Shown: positions 36,321 through 50,568, counted from the first letter of the stretch. The stretch is DNA of 64,000 nucleotides from Trichopria drosophilae (GCA_030407085.1 CM059582.1:208536001-208600000), one strand, 5' to 3'. The notes: generated by a model not told the origin, from the letters alone. Program-made: numbers and translations.

Positions 36321-39300
36321 CGAAATCAACGAAAAAAAGTTCAATGCGATTTGGATAAATTTCCGCAAATATCGCAATTTTAAAAACTGATTTCAAATGT
36401 GGATTTAGAGTCCACAAAAATCCCCAGATACTTAGTTTGGAGCCATTTAATTCGGATCAGTCGACCCAATTTCGGTCAATTTTTGACAATTGCATCGCAT
36501 TGCATTACTACTTAGCTTTAAACCGAATTTTTCTAAATAATTCTACGATTTTTTGTTTGTTTTCAAATTCTAAAATTTTGTATCCAAGGCTTAAAGATAT
36601 CCAAACTCAAGTTTTACCGTGCTATACTATTTGAGTTCTTTATTATTCTGCATACTTGTGTGTTTTTTGTTGTTACCAATTAATATCGAATCTAGCATAG
36701 AAATTTAAATTTCAAATTTGCTAATAAAAATATCAAAAATATTGTTTCAAATTCATTTTTGCCACTTTTATCGGCCACAAGATTTTCTCAGTTTTTAATT
36801 TTGAAATGTGCACGTTCCTTTCTTAATCATACACCTCAAAAATGTTTATGTAAGCTCAATCGTAAAGAGTTTGCTGCAGTAAAATGGAACAATTCGAATG
36901 ACACAAAGCCAACAAAATTTTGAATTCAAAATTGTATACCATGATTTTAAAAAAGCACGATTTAGGAAAATGGATTTCGATACAATTTTACCAAATTGAA
37001 TTAAAATAATAATAAGATTCTATAGTAATTTCATACAAATCGTTTAAATTGACATTTTCCTGATTATTTAAGTTAAAATTTCATAAAATCTTGATGTGTT
37101 GCAGTAATTTCAAGGTCAGATTCGTAAATGTAGATTTGAGATTTTTAAAAGTAACATGGATGATATCTATTAATAAGATGATGAAAACGGCATATAGAAA
37201 AATCGTTTATCATATCTATATTCTAGATTTCGATAATTTCAGAATTAAAAAATACAAGATAAATTTCTGAAACAATTATAAGATGTAGAACATCCTATAG
37301 TTATTTAAGAATATGATGATCGTTTAATAATTTATGAAGAAACTATATGACAAGTATTATATTCGTCCTAACAGTTTAAGTGTGTACCTCAAACACTTTT
37401 TTTTAATATTGTTACGTACTGATCAGACTATTTTTATATTCCTGCTCGAAAGTTTTTGAGGCTTGTCTGACTCTAAATTATGACTTTTTGTTATTTTTTG
37501 CGGGTTTTAATAAAAATGCCAACTTATTATTTATGTATTAAGAAAATTATAACTTTTTTGAAAGTGGTAAAATTCTAATTTTGAGGTTACATGCTTCATT
37601 AAAAATTTCCCAGCTTCTGAAAACATTTTACTGTAGAACGTATGGGTATACGAATATATTGTTTTAAATTCTGAAGCTAATTGGATAAGAGTTATATAGT
37701 AAGTGATTAATAATGTATAGATAAATTATAATAATAACATGGTCATTAAAGGATTTACTAGTAAAATTACTTTTACTTACGAAATAGAAAAGTATAACGG
37801 AATTAATTTTTTGGAACTATGAATAATTCATAAAAACAATGATTTTATAGATAGTAACTGGTATCACTTTATATTAAAATCATTGTTATCGTAGGTCGGG
37901 CTATTAAACTATCTGAAATAAGATTTCGTGAGAAAAACTCAAATCTTGTTAGGAAAATTTTGGGACAAAATGATTACCTTAATAATTCAATAGACGAATA
38001 TATTTGTAAGAGGTTTCATCTTCTATACAACTCCTTATAAAACGTAGTAAAAAAAACGGAAACGAACTACAAAAAAACAACATAGATACCTTACGTTCAA
38101 GGCGTCACCTAAAACTAAAAGCGAGGTTAAAGAAATGTTCGTTTTTACAAAATTTATATGTAAAAATTTAGGAGGTATAAAATTAAGAAAATTCATGCTA
38201 TACACCTTAGATTAGAATTATTGTTTTTCACAAAAATGGTTGTGTAAAAATCGTTATTAATGTCGCGGAGTATATATAAGAAAATTTAGTTTCAGTAGTA
38301 TGAGTACGCACCTACAGCGAACAATATGACTTTTACTACTTAATATTAAGTTCTTCAACGTGAATAAAACAATCGAATTTACTTGTAACAGTTATCATCA
38401 GGCTCTAACTGAATTTATCAGTTTCGAATTCTTCTTTCGGATGTCAATTAATCTATATGGATTTTTAATTCTGAGATCTATTTTTTTTTTATCTGAGTAA
38501 ATATTGAGTTATCCGATCTGTTATTTCATTTTTTTAAATCAACCCAAATCACATATTCCCCTTATATACATGGCACGTTCTCTGATATCTTGAAGTATTA
38601 CCAGCTTATTGTGGTTCTATAATATAAATTCTAAAATTTTAAATTAATCTTTGAAAATCAGATCTTAACTAAAATTAGTTAAAAGTTCACTCTCATCCCG
38701 GATTTCGGAATTGTCTATAAAGAGTTTTTTTTACATTATATGGGACCGTTAAAGCTGATGACGAATATTTTGTTCATTGTCTGTTATTATATTGGAATTA
38801 AATTTTAAAAATCCGTTGTAGTTAACAGTATAACAACATTAATTTAGTGATGTAAAGTTTTAGTGTTCCAAATACTGATATTCAATACGGATGAAATTAA
38901 AAAAAAAATCAAATTGAATAATCCCCAAACGCTAACTGATTCTCTCGATATAAATCGTGTAAATGTGAAATTATTATTTATTACGAAAAGCTCTCATGCA
39001 ATATACAAATATTTATAATTGAAATATCGCCTGTGGTGTGATTATTGAAAATATAAATTATGATTTTATCGAGTAAAAATATTTATAATTGAAAATCGTC
39101 CAGCAAAATTTTGCTCTCTTCAATACACAAATATAATGTATCGAAAAATTTAACTAGAATTACTAGTAATTAATTGAAAACAAAAAAATAACTTAGACGC
39201 ATTTGAAAGTTATGCAAATAAGCAGTATTAGGGAAAGAAATTTCGTTAAATTCAATGCATCATTAAAAGTATAAATATTGAACAGTTCAATATTTTTAAT

Positions 39301-39839
39301 TAACCGGAGTCTGTAACATTTGCAGTTATAATGATCAAGTAAAAGATCTCGTCTTAATTTTCTTAACGATGCATTTTAAGAAATGAGGCGAAAGCTGCAG
39401 TAGAAGAGAAAGAGACGAAAAGAGGAGACTTTATTCCATCCAAGGGTAAAGCGTATAATTATCATTTGCGAGTAGATTCCTTGATGGAATTAATGAGAAA
39501 TTAAATGCGTTTATAAGGATTATAATCGCATTATAGCGATACGTTGAAGATATAGTAATGCATTTAATTACATAATCATTTTATTCCTAACTTAATACTA
39601 TTAATTTAATATATAAATACTTTTTCTAAATAAAATCTATTTTCGCCCTTTAAAGTAAACCGTTTATTTTAAGTGTGTAATACAAAGTTTTATAACAATA
39701 CATTGAGGAAATAAAGTATTAAATTACTTTTCTAACGAAGCTGTTTTATCTTTCATTACTATATAGTTACATTGTTCTTACTAAATCAATTACGTCAGTT
39801 ATCCAAATGACTTCCATTATTACGATCGTATTTTTCACA
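36321..39839. other. Long AT-rich non-genic stretch
   Basis: A 65-codon frame at 36437-36634 may lie within the tail of the preceding repeat. A short direct repeat AAATATTTATAATTGAAA lies near 39008 and 39078. Nothing else. Confidence 0.5.
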
Positions 39840-40080
39840 GCATTTGAATCGTTCTTCTTAGATTACAACATGCCTACTTCCTTTTTCTTTCTAGAACGAA
39901 GCTATTATCGTTTGACCTTTTCTTACCAGCTTGCCTGGTTTACGCTTATCGAACAAAGTTCCCATCTTTCAGATTCCACAAGGTCGGCCGGAGGATAGAA
40001 GGATTCCGAAGAATCGACATCCTGAGTCGTAATAAATGGACTTCGTTTGAAAGTTTGCTAACAAAAAGCGCATATAACCG
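39840..40080. other. Moderately GC-richer island
   Basis: Balanced composition with a GGTCGGCCGG core near 39983. A 63-codon frame ends here without a motif. Confidence 0.25.
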
Positions 40081-40359
40081 TAACACGATCGACTCTAAGA
40101 CGAAATTTAGATGATTTTTTTAAGAACCCTTAAGTCCGTCTTAAAACTCTCATATTAGAAAAGTTGAAATCACAATTTAAAATATGATCTATTAAGATAT
40201 AAAAATTTTACCATTACGTAATCTACTCAAATATTTTCAAAATTTTTATTTGTAATAATTATTTTAAATAATATTTAAAATACGCGACTAGCATTTTAGG
40301 ACATCATATTTTGTGAAAAGCCTATGAGAAATTTATGGTCTTAATGAAATATTTGCATT

Positions 40360-40414
40360 GTACGTATTGTGTGAAACCCCCCCTCGTCTGGAGAAACTTT
40401 TGGTTCCGCCCCTG
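40360..40414 (-). mobile_element. hAT-like transposon terminus
   Basis: On the minus strand the element begins CAGGGGCGGAACCAAAAG and runs into a G-tract (AGACGAGGGGGGGTTTC). CAGGGGCGG ends followed by G-runs are characteristic of many non-autonomous hAT families. The outer base is at 40414 and the next 8 bp, AGAGACGA, would be the target duplication. I did not find the other end. Confidence 0.5.
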
Positions 40415-43400
40415 AGAGACGATCAGCACGGCAAATTTCTTACCTTGGAGGTGCATCCGGTAGAAACTTTTAAAGTTATCGCATTTGCGAAGGAAACTTT
40501 TTCTGAAGAAAGACAAGCAAGAAATAAAAATTGTTCTCCGATAATGCCAGTGCCATTTCGACGTTTTAGTAGTTAATATAAGCCAGTATTATCATTACAT
40601 TATCTATTCTCAAAGTTAAGTATTGCGAAAGAATGGGCCGTACATGGGCTTTGTGAAGTGATAATGGCTTTCAAGAATATGTATAGTGCTCATTTGAAAA
40701 TTCTAACATTATTTAAGCACAAGTCTGCTGTGTTATATTCTCTGAGGAAGCTTCAGCGTTACATTTTCTGATTCTAATAAATCTTGTCAAAGGGAATATT
40801 TAACTATGTCGTAATTACGTTGAACTTAATCTCGATACAATCAAGAATTGGTAGAAGATTTCAATATTGTTGCATCTTGGGGACGCTTGATGTCGATACT
40901 AAGACATTGGCACCCTGACTTCATATTTCAATTGTGATTAGAGTAAGTAGGGGTAAATATTTCCTATATTAGTTAGGATAATTCTTATTTTTATTTACTA
41001 ATGCATTTAACCTTACGTAAGATTATATTATGACAATATACATACAAAATCTTACAAACTGTTGCGGACTACACAATTAATTTAAATGTTAATGTTACAT
41101 TTAGATAGAAATAAGAATATAATTTTTAGATTCGGAACACAAAATTTTTTTTTGTTTCTCATATTGTACCTTGATATATTGTACATATATATTTTATTCA
41201 TTTAATTTCAGGTTTTAAATTTGCCTAATATTAGGATGAGTAATTAGAGTGACTCCCCTGGATTCTTTCTACCTACGAATTAAATATAAAAATGTTTATA
41301 AGTAAATATACATATTGACTCTTAGAGTTATAACGAGTTTTTTAGTTGCAGATGATCTCCTTATAGATTTTCTTTCACGTGTCTTTTTAGTGGCAACAGT
41401 AGTTTACTAACAAGTCATATTCCACACACTGATACCACTTTTACATCTTGTTGTAAATCCTGATGGAATCTTTTAATGACGACAATTTTGGATTCAATTT
41501 TTTTTGGTAATTTCTCTAAAACTTTCTCAGTATTGCAAACTTTCGAGGTTATGAAATAATACGGGGATTGAGCTATAACTCTTGACTATTCGATTCTTAA
41601 GTTACAAAGAGTTTAAGCGAGAAATGTGACTTTTGATTTGTAATCAACAATCTCTAAAATGCCAATGGCTATTACATCCTATAAAAATTAAAGAATTTTT
41701 AAAAAATTCGAAAGTTATTTTTGATTTTCAAAAATCTGATTCCGCGACCTAAAATCCGTAGATGCCAAGATTGATTTAAATCCGTCTAAATTAAAACAAT
41801 TGTAGTCTGTCGTGACAAATTCATAATGTTTTTTTGTATTATAATGTTTGTATTGTCATGTCAGATTATATTACACCAGATTTGTTCAAAGAAACCGTCC
41901 TAAAGATTTAGATCTTATTATCTAGCAATGTCAAAATTTACAAATTAAATAGAAACAAAATGTTATTTTCACTTGTAAAACTAAATTTCAGTCCATCTCA
42001 TAAAATCAAAGTCCTCTATGGTCCTAATATTTCGGCGCTTTTTTTAATTTTTAGTTAGTCATAATGTTTTTACATAAAATTCACTTTATTATATGTTACG
42101 AAATAAGTATTGTGATTTTAGCTTAATAAAAATGTGATCAGGTTTCGTAAGTGACGATAAATATGAAAAGAACAAAATCCATGAAGTATTTTTCAAATTC
42201 GTTGGGCTTAAAAGTTACTACAGCTTCTCAAAACTCATAACAAAAGGCGTAATCCGGCAATAATGTCAATTAGGCAAATAATTCGCATAAATCGCACATT
42301 GAGAATTGCATTAGAAAATGTATAAAACTAACTATGTATAATAATAAAATGTTTATTTACACCGTGGCCATTAACATTAATATAAATCTTTTATTTTCGT
42401 AAATAATGTTCGTGTCAGTCAATAGAGAGAACCCTTGAAAAATGTCCCCATGATAGTTTTGAAATTTGTTTCACTGCTTTTGTAAAGTCTTGAGTGGTAG
42501 TTAAAACATTCTGCACATTTTCAACGAATGAAATTACCAAATCGGTGCAGAAACGAACGAGAGTCAGAATAAGTATTTTTGGTAATATGGTTTTTGTTTT
42601 TACCTTTGAAATTTATTCTGAAACTTTGCTGAAATTTGTGATACATTCATAGACAATTTATAAAAAATGTATATTTATCAAAATACGTTGTTGGTAATAG
42701 CGAATTTTATTAAAATGAGTCGGTATTTAGCCGCGACTAAACGGATTGAAATTCCGCTAATGGTTTTTTAAGATAATTTTTTGCTGATGTTCAAGGAACT
42801 ATCAAATGAAAATATAGTTTCTTATTGCTACAATTTGGGAAAAATAATGTGTGATATTTGCAGATTTAATGTAGCTCATTTGGAAAACATTACGTCGTTT
42901 TCTTTTGTAAATTCAAATTCTATTCTAGACACTACTCTCATGTTGTTGTTCAATGTTTAATAAATATGTGGTATAACACAGAAGATTCTATGAAATACAG
43001 ATCGAAATAATATACTTAAACTACTTTAGTAAAAAATCGCAGATAATTGTAGCCAATCTCTTTTTTTTGTTGGCCTGCAAAAAAGCCACGCCGGTTTGGG
43101 TCGAAATCACGAAAATCCAGATCTCGAGAGGGCATATTTTCTAATTAGCTTATTTCTGCAGCCTTTTCAATGATTTTCTCTCTAAAACTTTGGACAAATT
43201 TGAAAAAAAGATATTATTTAAAAAACACTAGAGGTACGCTAAATCGAACTTATGACCTTTCGGGATTCGATTTTCGTGATACATATTCCATACGCCAATA
43301 CAAATTATTGTAAACATTTAGAAATTTTGAAGATCGGTTAAAAATGGCCTAAATGTTACTTTCAAATCGTAACATATATCACACGTTTTTAAGATGCATG

Positions 43401-44641
43401 AAAGCTCAATTTAATAATGATTCGCCTTTGAAGTGAAAATTATAGATGACGGTTGAAAACTGGGCATAATTTGTATTACTCTTTATATTTAATTTTTGTC
43501 TTTTTAGTAAATGTTTATAAATGATTTCATTAACCACATATACTGAAATTACCATATTAATGAACGCGAAATAACTTACTATTTTGAGTAGTTTTTAAAT
43601 GGATTAGGATATATCCATGTAACACGTTCATTTTAACACACTAATTAATCTATTTAGTATGTGTCGATTCATTTAAGAACCTATATTATTAACTCAAGTA
43701 AACATTTATTTGAATATACAATTTTCTTAATTTTGACACGTGTTTTTAGAGGTGCAAATGTTTATCATCTGTATTCCAAATAAAATAGTGTATTAAACAA
43801 TTGTCAGAATACACAAATGGTTGAAAATATATTGTTCGACCGTACAACTGGTCGAATGTGCAGTGACCGAAATCGTGTAGAATAAAAGGATGGCTGTATT
43901 CGTCAGACAAAGTATATTGGATAAATTGTTACCCTTTTCAAGTCGGTTTATATTGAAATTCATCATATCAGCTTTAAACATAACGTATAATATAAAAATA
44001 TAAATAAATTTAAAAAATTCATTTAACGAAATAACTATGGTCATGTAATATTGAAAATTGAATATATTGAAAACTGGAAAACAAAAACGTTAAAGGGAAT
44101 TACAAACAGTTTTTCGCAAATTGAATTTTCTGTTTAAAAATAAGATTACACTTAATACTATTCATGAGACATGTTAGTCTCGTATCGATAGAATATTTTA
44201 TGTAGGCTGTTTTCAATTTAAAACATATATTTTTTTTTTTTCATCATTATTTTTCTGGTGAATTTTCTTCCAGTTTGATTAATATGAATCTTGTAAAGTA
44301 AATCTTCCAAAAACAGATTGATAGGCTGTTGTATTTGATTGTGTGCTATTAACATAACTATTGTATTTTTTGGATATGTATTTTTCTCTATAAAGAATTT
44401 TGGATAACTGTTTCCTACCAGGTACTTTCTAACAAAATAAATGTTTTTTCATAAAATCACTATGTTCAAGAAGTGTGTCTAATAAGTTGTAAATAATCCT
44501 TCCGAATAATAACTCCAAATTTGGTAGATGTTAAACAAATTTTAAAATTTGTCAGAATCAGTTAGTTTCTGTTTATTGTTGTTATTCTTTTTTGGTAATC
44601 TAAAAACCAAATGTTTATAATGTTCGAATTTCCAAATTTAA
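40415..44641. other. Long AT-rich non-genic stretch
   Basis: No supported gene. 43060-43450 is less AT-rich (for example AAGCCACGCCGGTTTGGG) and may hold an unrecognised repeat. Confidence 0.45.
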
Positions 44642-44989
44642 TTTCAATTTGTTGTGGTAGTTATTAAATGCACCCATAATCACTATGATTTAATATTATG
44701 TTTTGATAAAAATAGACGGAATGTTAATTTTTTTAAGCATGTAATTGAAAAATCGTTTATAACAATTATGGGAAAAGAAGAAAATACCTTATCTTGGACT
44801 AAATACGAATGTGCTCAACCTAAGCAAGCGAAAATGTTTTTTCGCTATTTAAGCACAAGTTATAGAAATAACAAGTGGATGACATTTAATAATGGGTGTA
44901 TTTACTTAAATATACTTGATAAGCAAAAAAAATCTGATATGCTGCACACTAAATTTCTTAAATTAAAGTTTGCGCTTCTTCCTATATAA
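44642..44989 (+). CDS. Unexplained 115-codon open frame
   Basis: The frame is open from just after a TAA (44639-44641) to the stop TAA at 44987-44989. The first methionine inside is late, so an exon or a 5'-broken gene fits better than a complete gene. The product looks coding-like: FKHVIEKSFITIMGKEENTL, then WTKYECAQPKQAKMFFRYL and NNKWMTFNNGCIYLNILDK, ending in a basic/hydrophobic tail. Two Trp, two Cys and well-mixed charged residues are unusual for chance frames in such AT-rich DNA, which are usually I/F/L/K-rich. No domain is recognised. It could be a fragment of a mobile element or of an integrated virus, or a lineage-specific gene. Only its presence is supported. Confidence 0.3.
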   Translation, partial: FQFVVVVIKCTHNHYDLILCFDKNRRNVNFFKHVIEKSFITIMGKEENTLSWTKYECAQPKQAKMFFRYLSTSYRNNKWMTFNNGCIYLNILDKQKKSDMLHTKFLKLKFALLPI

Positions 44990-45250
44990 ATTGAATCTGT
45001 CATTTCCACTTCTATGTAGTGTAATATTAATTTTTAATGGAGAAACAGAAGTGTCACTTTAAAAAGACGATTACTTCTAAAATAATAAACTAAAAGTAGA
45101 TTCGATTTGTAACATAAGTTTACAAATTAAGTTTGCAACGTCGTGAAAAACTTTTTTAAATTAACATTGCTGGATTGCAGTAAATTAATCGAATTATTAT
45201 CAGATACATATGTGTATGAATGTTTCATTCCTAACCATTCCAGTGCCTTC
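44990..45250. other. AT-rich, nothing recognised
   Basis: No supported feature. Confidence 0.4.
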
Positions 45251-45345
45251 ATTAAGGTGAAATTTCACTTTAATGTGAAGTAAAATTTCACTTTAAGTAG
45301 GTAACTGAATACTCACTTGTTTAAGATGAAATTCACTATAATGAC
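45251..45345. repeat. Cluster of GTGAAATTTCAC-type palindromes
   Basis: GGTGAAATTTCACTTT (about 45259) is followed by GTGAAGTAAAATTTCACTTT and then GATGAAATTCACT, three related short palindromes within 95 bp. Confidence 0.5.
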
Positions 45346-46129
45346 TACTTCTGTCACCAAATAAGCACTTCTTTTACCTTTAGACAATCGAGAGTGTGGT
45401 CATAGATAAAAGCTAGACTAAATCGTCATGTTTTTTTATAGATACAAACCCAGTTTGGTTCAATAGTTATGTAAATAACACACAATCGAATAAAAATGCA
45501 CCAAGTATACACTACACTTTCATATGTAAAAGAGGAGTTTTTGAACGAATGAAACACTCTTTAGAGTATAATACCATAAACAAATAGTTGCTTAATTATG
45601 TAATACATTGATTTCATAATGAAAGGGAGAGGTAGGCCAGAAACTCCAACGATAATATCATTAACTATTGCTTACAATTCGAAAACTGATGTATTGTAAG
45701 TGAAATCAACATGGCTTAGATATTATTTTAATATTAGAACATAAATTTGAAATGGAAGACTATCAAAATGCTATATCATAAATAGATTTCAGCATCAACG
45801 TGAATATTAAGGATTACGATATTGAGGATTACAACATTACAGTAAATGAGAGTGACCAAAGTATAATAATAAAACCAATGCACTTGATAAGGAATATAAC
45901 TTAATATCGAATATTTAGTTAGAAATAAGGATAAGTTAATAAGAAATTATTTTCAGAAAATACTTCAAAATTGGAGGAGAATGAGGTATTAGAAAACATT
46001 TCAAAAATTTTTTGTATTTCTAATTATTTAGGGGAAAAAACCGATGGAATTAAAAAATGTGCCCTTGGATATTAGCCAACTAAATTCCGTATTTTTAAAC
46101 AGACTAATTTTAAATCACCCAATATTTAT
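45346..46129. other. AT-rich, nothing recognised
   Basis: No supported feature. Confidence 0.45.
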
Positions 46130-47065
46130 ATAACAAAATTTATACCGATAAACCGGACAATACTTTTCCGAAAACCCTGAATCCAAATTTGGCCGCAGAA
46201 GTGTTCTATCACGTAAAAATTTTGAGATATCGTAAGCTAAAAGTGAAAAAAACATTGTTTTGCACGTATTCATTATGTTTTTGTGGCGGAACAAAATTAT
46301 TATTTACAATTTGTCATGAACAATATTCGGACGCTATTTGACAGCTTTAAAATTCTTTTTAGTAATTCCTATGCGATTTTTTTTATCGAGTTATCGAAGT
46401 TTTTGCCATCGAACAATTATGATTTTCATACATTTAAGTTAATGTGTAATTACATGAAAATAACTAACAAATTGAGACCGACTTTCTTGCTAAAAATTGT
46501 TCCATTACGTCAAGATGTTGAAATATCCTTACCCAAAGAGCAAAAAAACACAATTTTTGCTTATTATCAGTAAGTTTTTGTGGCGGAATAAATTTTTTCT
46601 CTCAATTTGAGAAAAAGCAGATTAAAATACATTCATCAGAAACCTGAGTATATTTTTCTGGCTTTTTTCGATGCGCTGGATAAAAATCTGGTCGTATAAT
46701 TGCTCTATGCCAACAAAATTTTGAGATATAAAAGTGCAAAAAACGAAAATTATCGTGCTTTGACAAAAACTTCGATACCTAATTGAAAAAAAATAATACG
46801 AAGTGACTACAAGAGTAATTTAAAGTTGATGAATGACGCTTTAATCTGGTTCTTGACAAAGTTTGAACAAGCATTTTGTTCTGCCACAAAAACTTACTGA
46901 ATATGTGCAAAAACAATGCTTTTGCACTTTTAGGTTAGGATATCTCAAAGTCCTGACGTGATGCAACAATTCTGCGGTCAGATTTTGATTCAGCTCAATG
47001 ACAACCTTCGAAAAGTATAGTCCTGTTTCAGGGTATGGAGATTAGCTTCATTTTGTTGTCCTGTG
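46130..47065. mobile_element. Fold-back element with two direct and one inverted unit
   Basis: The left unit (about 46130-46310) contains GGCCGCAGAAGTG, TTTTGAGATATCG, AAAAACATTG and TTTTTGTGGCGGAACAAAA. Its reverse complement, with scattered changes, occupies about 46865-47065. A third, direct unit with the same landmarks lies at about 46570-46770 (TTTTTGTGGCGGAATAAA; AAATTTTGAGATAT). The 96-codon frame 46283-46573 falls inside and is likely not a gene. This fits a MITE or fold-back element with internal duplication. Confidence 0.7.
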
Positions 47066-47349
47066 TAATTTGTACTGTGACTATATTAGTCAGGAGTATA
47101 TTGTTTATTATTATGAATTGTGACCGATAAATTCAACGGAATAATAATGTTATATAGTCAATCTAAGCATTACGGATATATTTATATTTGTCTTTTTACT
47201 CCACCCGACATATTTTTCAAGGTCATCGTAATTGCAATTTTACAACCAAAGACTCTTCAATTGTTTTGAGAGTTTAAAAAATACAATGAGTGTAGTACAC
47301 GGTTAAAATCTACTACAATGTCTAAAATCGCAGACAAAAGGTGAGCTTT

Positions 47350-47720
47350 AAAAAAAAAGCCATGAGCGAGTGTGTCGCGAAGACCTTCCCGGGGAAAGCT
47401 CAAGGTCAGTCCCGCGGAAGGTAGCATGCTCTTTCCGCCTTTCCCCTATATGACCATTCTCCAGCCACCTCCGTGTACCTCGCGCCACACCCCTCCCAGA
47501 GTCCGCCATATTGATCGACCACCCCTCCATCTCTCCCACCCAACCACGGCGCGTACACTCTTCCCCCTCCACCCTTCATCTCTTCTCTTCTTCCCAAGCT
47601 TCCGTTACCGGCGATGTTGCCACGTCTTTTTGTATCTTTCGTGTCATGACGAACAAGAACTCTCCGATTTCCGATTCCGTCATTCAGTACAAATCAGGGG
47701 TCCTTTCTCACGTGTCATTC
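47350..47720. promoter_or_regulatory. C-rich island with overlapping open frames
   Basis: C/T-rich on the plus strand (CCCCTCCACC and similar), with frames of 126 and 77 codons (plus) and 74 and 63 codons (minus). The skew removes stop codons, so frames are weak evidence. A promoter or first-exon role is possible: CCGCCATATTG near 47502 contains a GCCAT core. Confidence 0.3.
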
Positions 47721-50048
47721 TGCCTCTACTTTGGTATCAGATGATAAAATAATTCTTTCAAAAATGTGATAAGTAAACACTGAAAATATTTTAAAGAATT
47801 GTAACCAGTGTATGAAGTGAACAGTAAGAAAATAAATAATTAACTGGTGACAAGTAGTATAAGTCGAGAAATAGTCAGACCAGGCATGTCTGCGCCACTT
47901 TCACCAATGGTTTTAAAATTACTACTAAACAAATTTTTAGTATTAGAAAAATTGGTTTTATTTAGTAGTTATTGAAGTGGTTTTATATGTATTGTGTCCT
48001 AGTAGAATTGGGAACTGCTGAAAAATAATGGCAGGGTATAAAATAGCCGATATAAGAAATTTTGGTATTGCTGCTACCAGTAGTAAGAATTCAATGGTAA
48101 TAATTCCTATTTGGTACTACATAAATTGAAGAAAATAAGCCCGCCTCAGCTCACAAAAACACATTTTTTACAGTTAGTGTTTCAACCTAAGAAATATCAC
48201 AAGCTACTACTTTTTAAGAATAATCTAGGTATTGTGTTTAATCGTTTACAAGAATATTTAACGTGATACTTTTAATCTTTTTCGATTAGAAGATTTAGTT
48301 GATCCCCACCCCCTCTTTACAAATACTGAGTTTTTCTAAAGTATACGTATTTACAGTCTCGAATGTTCATATTAGTATAAGTGGGATATCAGGTAGTTAA
48401 TTAAAATGTGTATAAAAAATTGATTTTATAAATAATAATATCTGTTCGGATTAGTCATTTTTTATTTTATTATTTAGCTGATTTGTATCCAGAAGTTCTT
48501 AAAATATCTTCATGCCAATTCATTCAAACATTCGATAATTATTTTTAAATATAGCCGAATTGTACATTTCTAACCTCAAATTTCCTGTAATTACTACAAA
48601 TAATTCTACAATATTCTACTGCCATTATTCAAATATATCAACCATTAATAAATCTTTGAAATATACTAATTAGTATGTCATATTTTCAAGGTATTATTTG
48701 AAAAAAATGTTTTTATTTTTAATTTGCTCATGTAAATATTAAGAAAGGTTTAAAATTCCATTTCATTATGAGTTAATAATTAAATTGTTTGTATAAATAA
48801 ACTCAGTTTTATGTAACATAGAGAAATGTTTAAAAATTGTAAATGGGAATATATAAAGAACTTACAAACTTTAAAGTTTCTGCAATTTGAAGAAATCTTG
48901 TACATAGAAATTTAAAGTCAGGTTAAAGAAATTCTGTTTGACGGCCGAAAAACGACTGCAAATAATTCTTAATATATTTTAGTAATATGTATTATTTTAT
49001 TTAAAAATAAGATGCCTTATTTGGTCGAATACGGAAAATTAGTAAATACACGGAGAACATTTTTCCTGGCAACTTTACCATTGCAGGTTAAAATTTTTGG
49101 GCAAACTCGTATAATGAAAAAAATAGCTAATCAGTCTAATAAAATTGACAACCAGTTGTGGAAATTTTTACTCCTGAGTCACTCAAAATTACAAAGAATC
49201 CAGTAATTTTTACCAGAAATTATGGGAATTTTCCCCATGTCCCAAAATTACCACTTGGATTTCCAGGAAAATTACAATAAAAATAATATACGATAATGAA
49301 TCGATCGATAAATATTCTATGTTTCTTATATTTATTAAATTAATATACTGATTAAAAATAAAACTATGTATATCTCTCATATATGTAACAACAACAATAT
49401 TTACTGAAATTAATAAGGTTAATTTTTTGATTAAGCATAATTGAATAAAATCAAAAAACATTTGTCAATTTTAATAACGATTATAAACACTTAGTTCAAT
49501 GGGAGCATTGCACCGAAAAGAAAGTTATTTAATGGCAAAAAACTATAACTAACTAGGTGGTAACTAAATCATCAGCTTGTTATAATAAAGTTAAATTGAC
49601 TAAAATTTGCGAAATACGACTCAAACTTCGGTTAAACTAAATGGAGCTGTAAAAACCACTAAATTTGTAATTCCCGTTGAGTAACTACATATTCTGTTAA
49701 TTTAGTTCAGTTTTTTCATTTTAATGTTTAATGTGACACAAAAAAATATATTTAAAGTAATATTTGCAATTGGAGATCTATTTAGAAGTTTCTCCATCGT
49801 GACCGCTATTATGTTTCAAATAATAACGAATTAATTACTGTAAAAGCTGCAGTGAAAATTGTTTTAAGCGTTATTTGTTATTGTAATTATAATTATTCTG
49901 GTTTTAAACATCCCTAGTAGAAACTGAACCTAGTTTCCGCCAGTTTATGTCCATTTTACTTATTTTACATGTTAAAGGTATAGGAAAACGGGGTAGTTTA
50001 ACAAACAACTGGACAGATTTCTGCCAGGGATATGTTTCTTAATTACAC
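47721..50048. other. AT-rich non-genic stretch
   Basis: No supported gene or repeat. Short frames at 49012-49461 are unremarkable. Confidence 0.5.
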
Positions 50049-50568
50049 AGCCCAACATAAATTTGAGAATTTCATTCTAGTAGGATTTTGGCTCGACAAT
50101 CAAAATATATCTGACAAAATATCGCAATAAGCTCTAGTTTTTGAGATATTGAATATCAAAGGGATTACAAATGGCGTTTTTAACATTTTTCACATCTGTA
50201 CAATGCGATTAACAAAATTTCGAATCATTTCAAACTCGTTGTCAAAATCACCTCAATATTGGCTACTATTCCAGAAAAACAGAAAATACATTGACTATAC
50301 TTATATATTTGACCTTCAAGTCAGTCAAAGCTTACGTCCAATTTAATATTGAAATTGACACTAACTGCGGTAGGACAACATCGTTTCGTTTTTGGTCTGT
50401 GAATTAATACCAAAAAATGCTTAAAATCGAATTTTGTACCCATTTGACCTTCAATATCACAAAAACTAGTGCTAATTGGCGGTTTTGGCAGCTACATTAG
50501 AATTTTGGAGGAAAAAGCCTACAATAATCGACTCTTACTTATAAGACAACAAAATTTGGTTGGGCTAT
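50049..50568. mobile_element. 520-bp fold-back / MITE-like element
   Basis: The left end AGCCCAACATAAATTTGAG and the reverse complement of the right end AGCCCAACCAAATTTTGTTG match. Further in, GCTCTAGTTTTTGAGATATTG pairs with GCACTAGTTTTTGTGATATTG. The arms of about 120 bp are imperfect. The 65-codon frame inside (50149-50346) is not supported. Confidence 0.65.

Noticed and set aside
47348..47752. Four overlapping frames on both strands
   Set aside because: The C/T skew removes stop codons on both strands; no recognisable domain.
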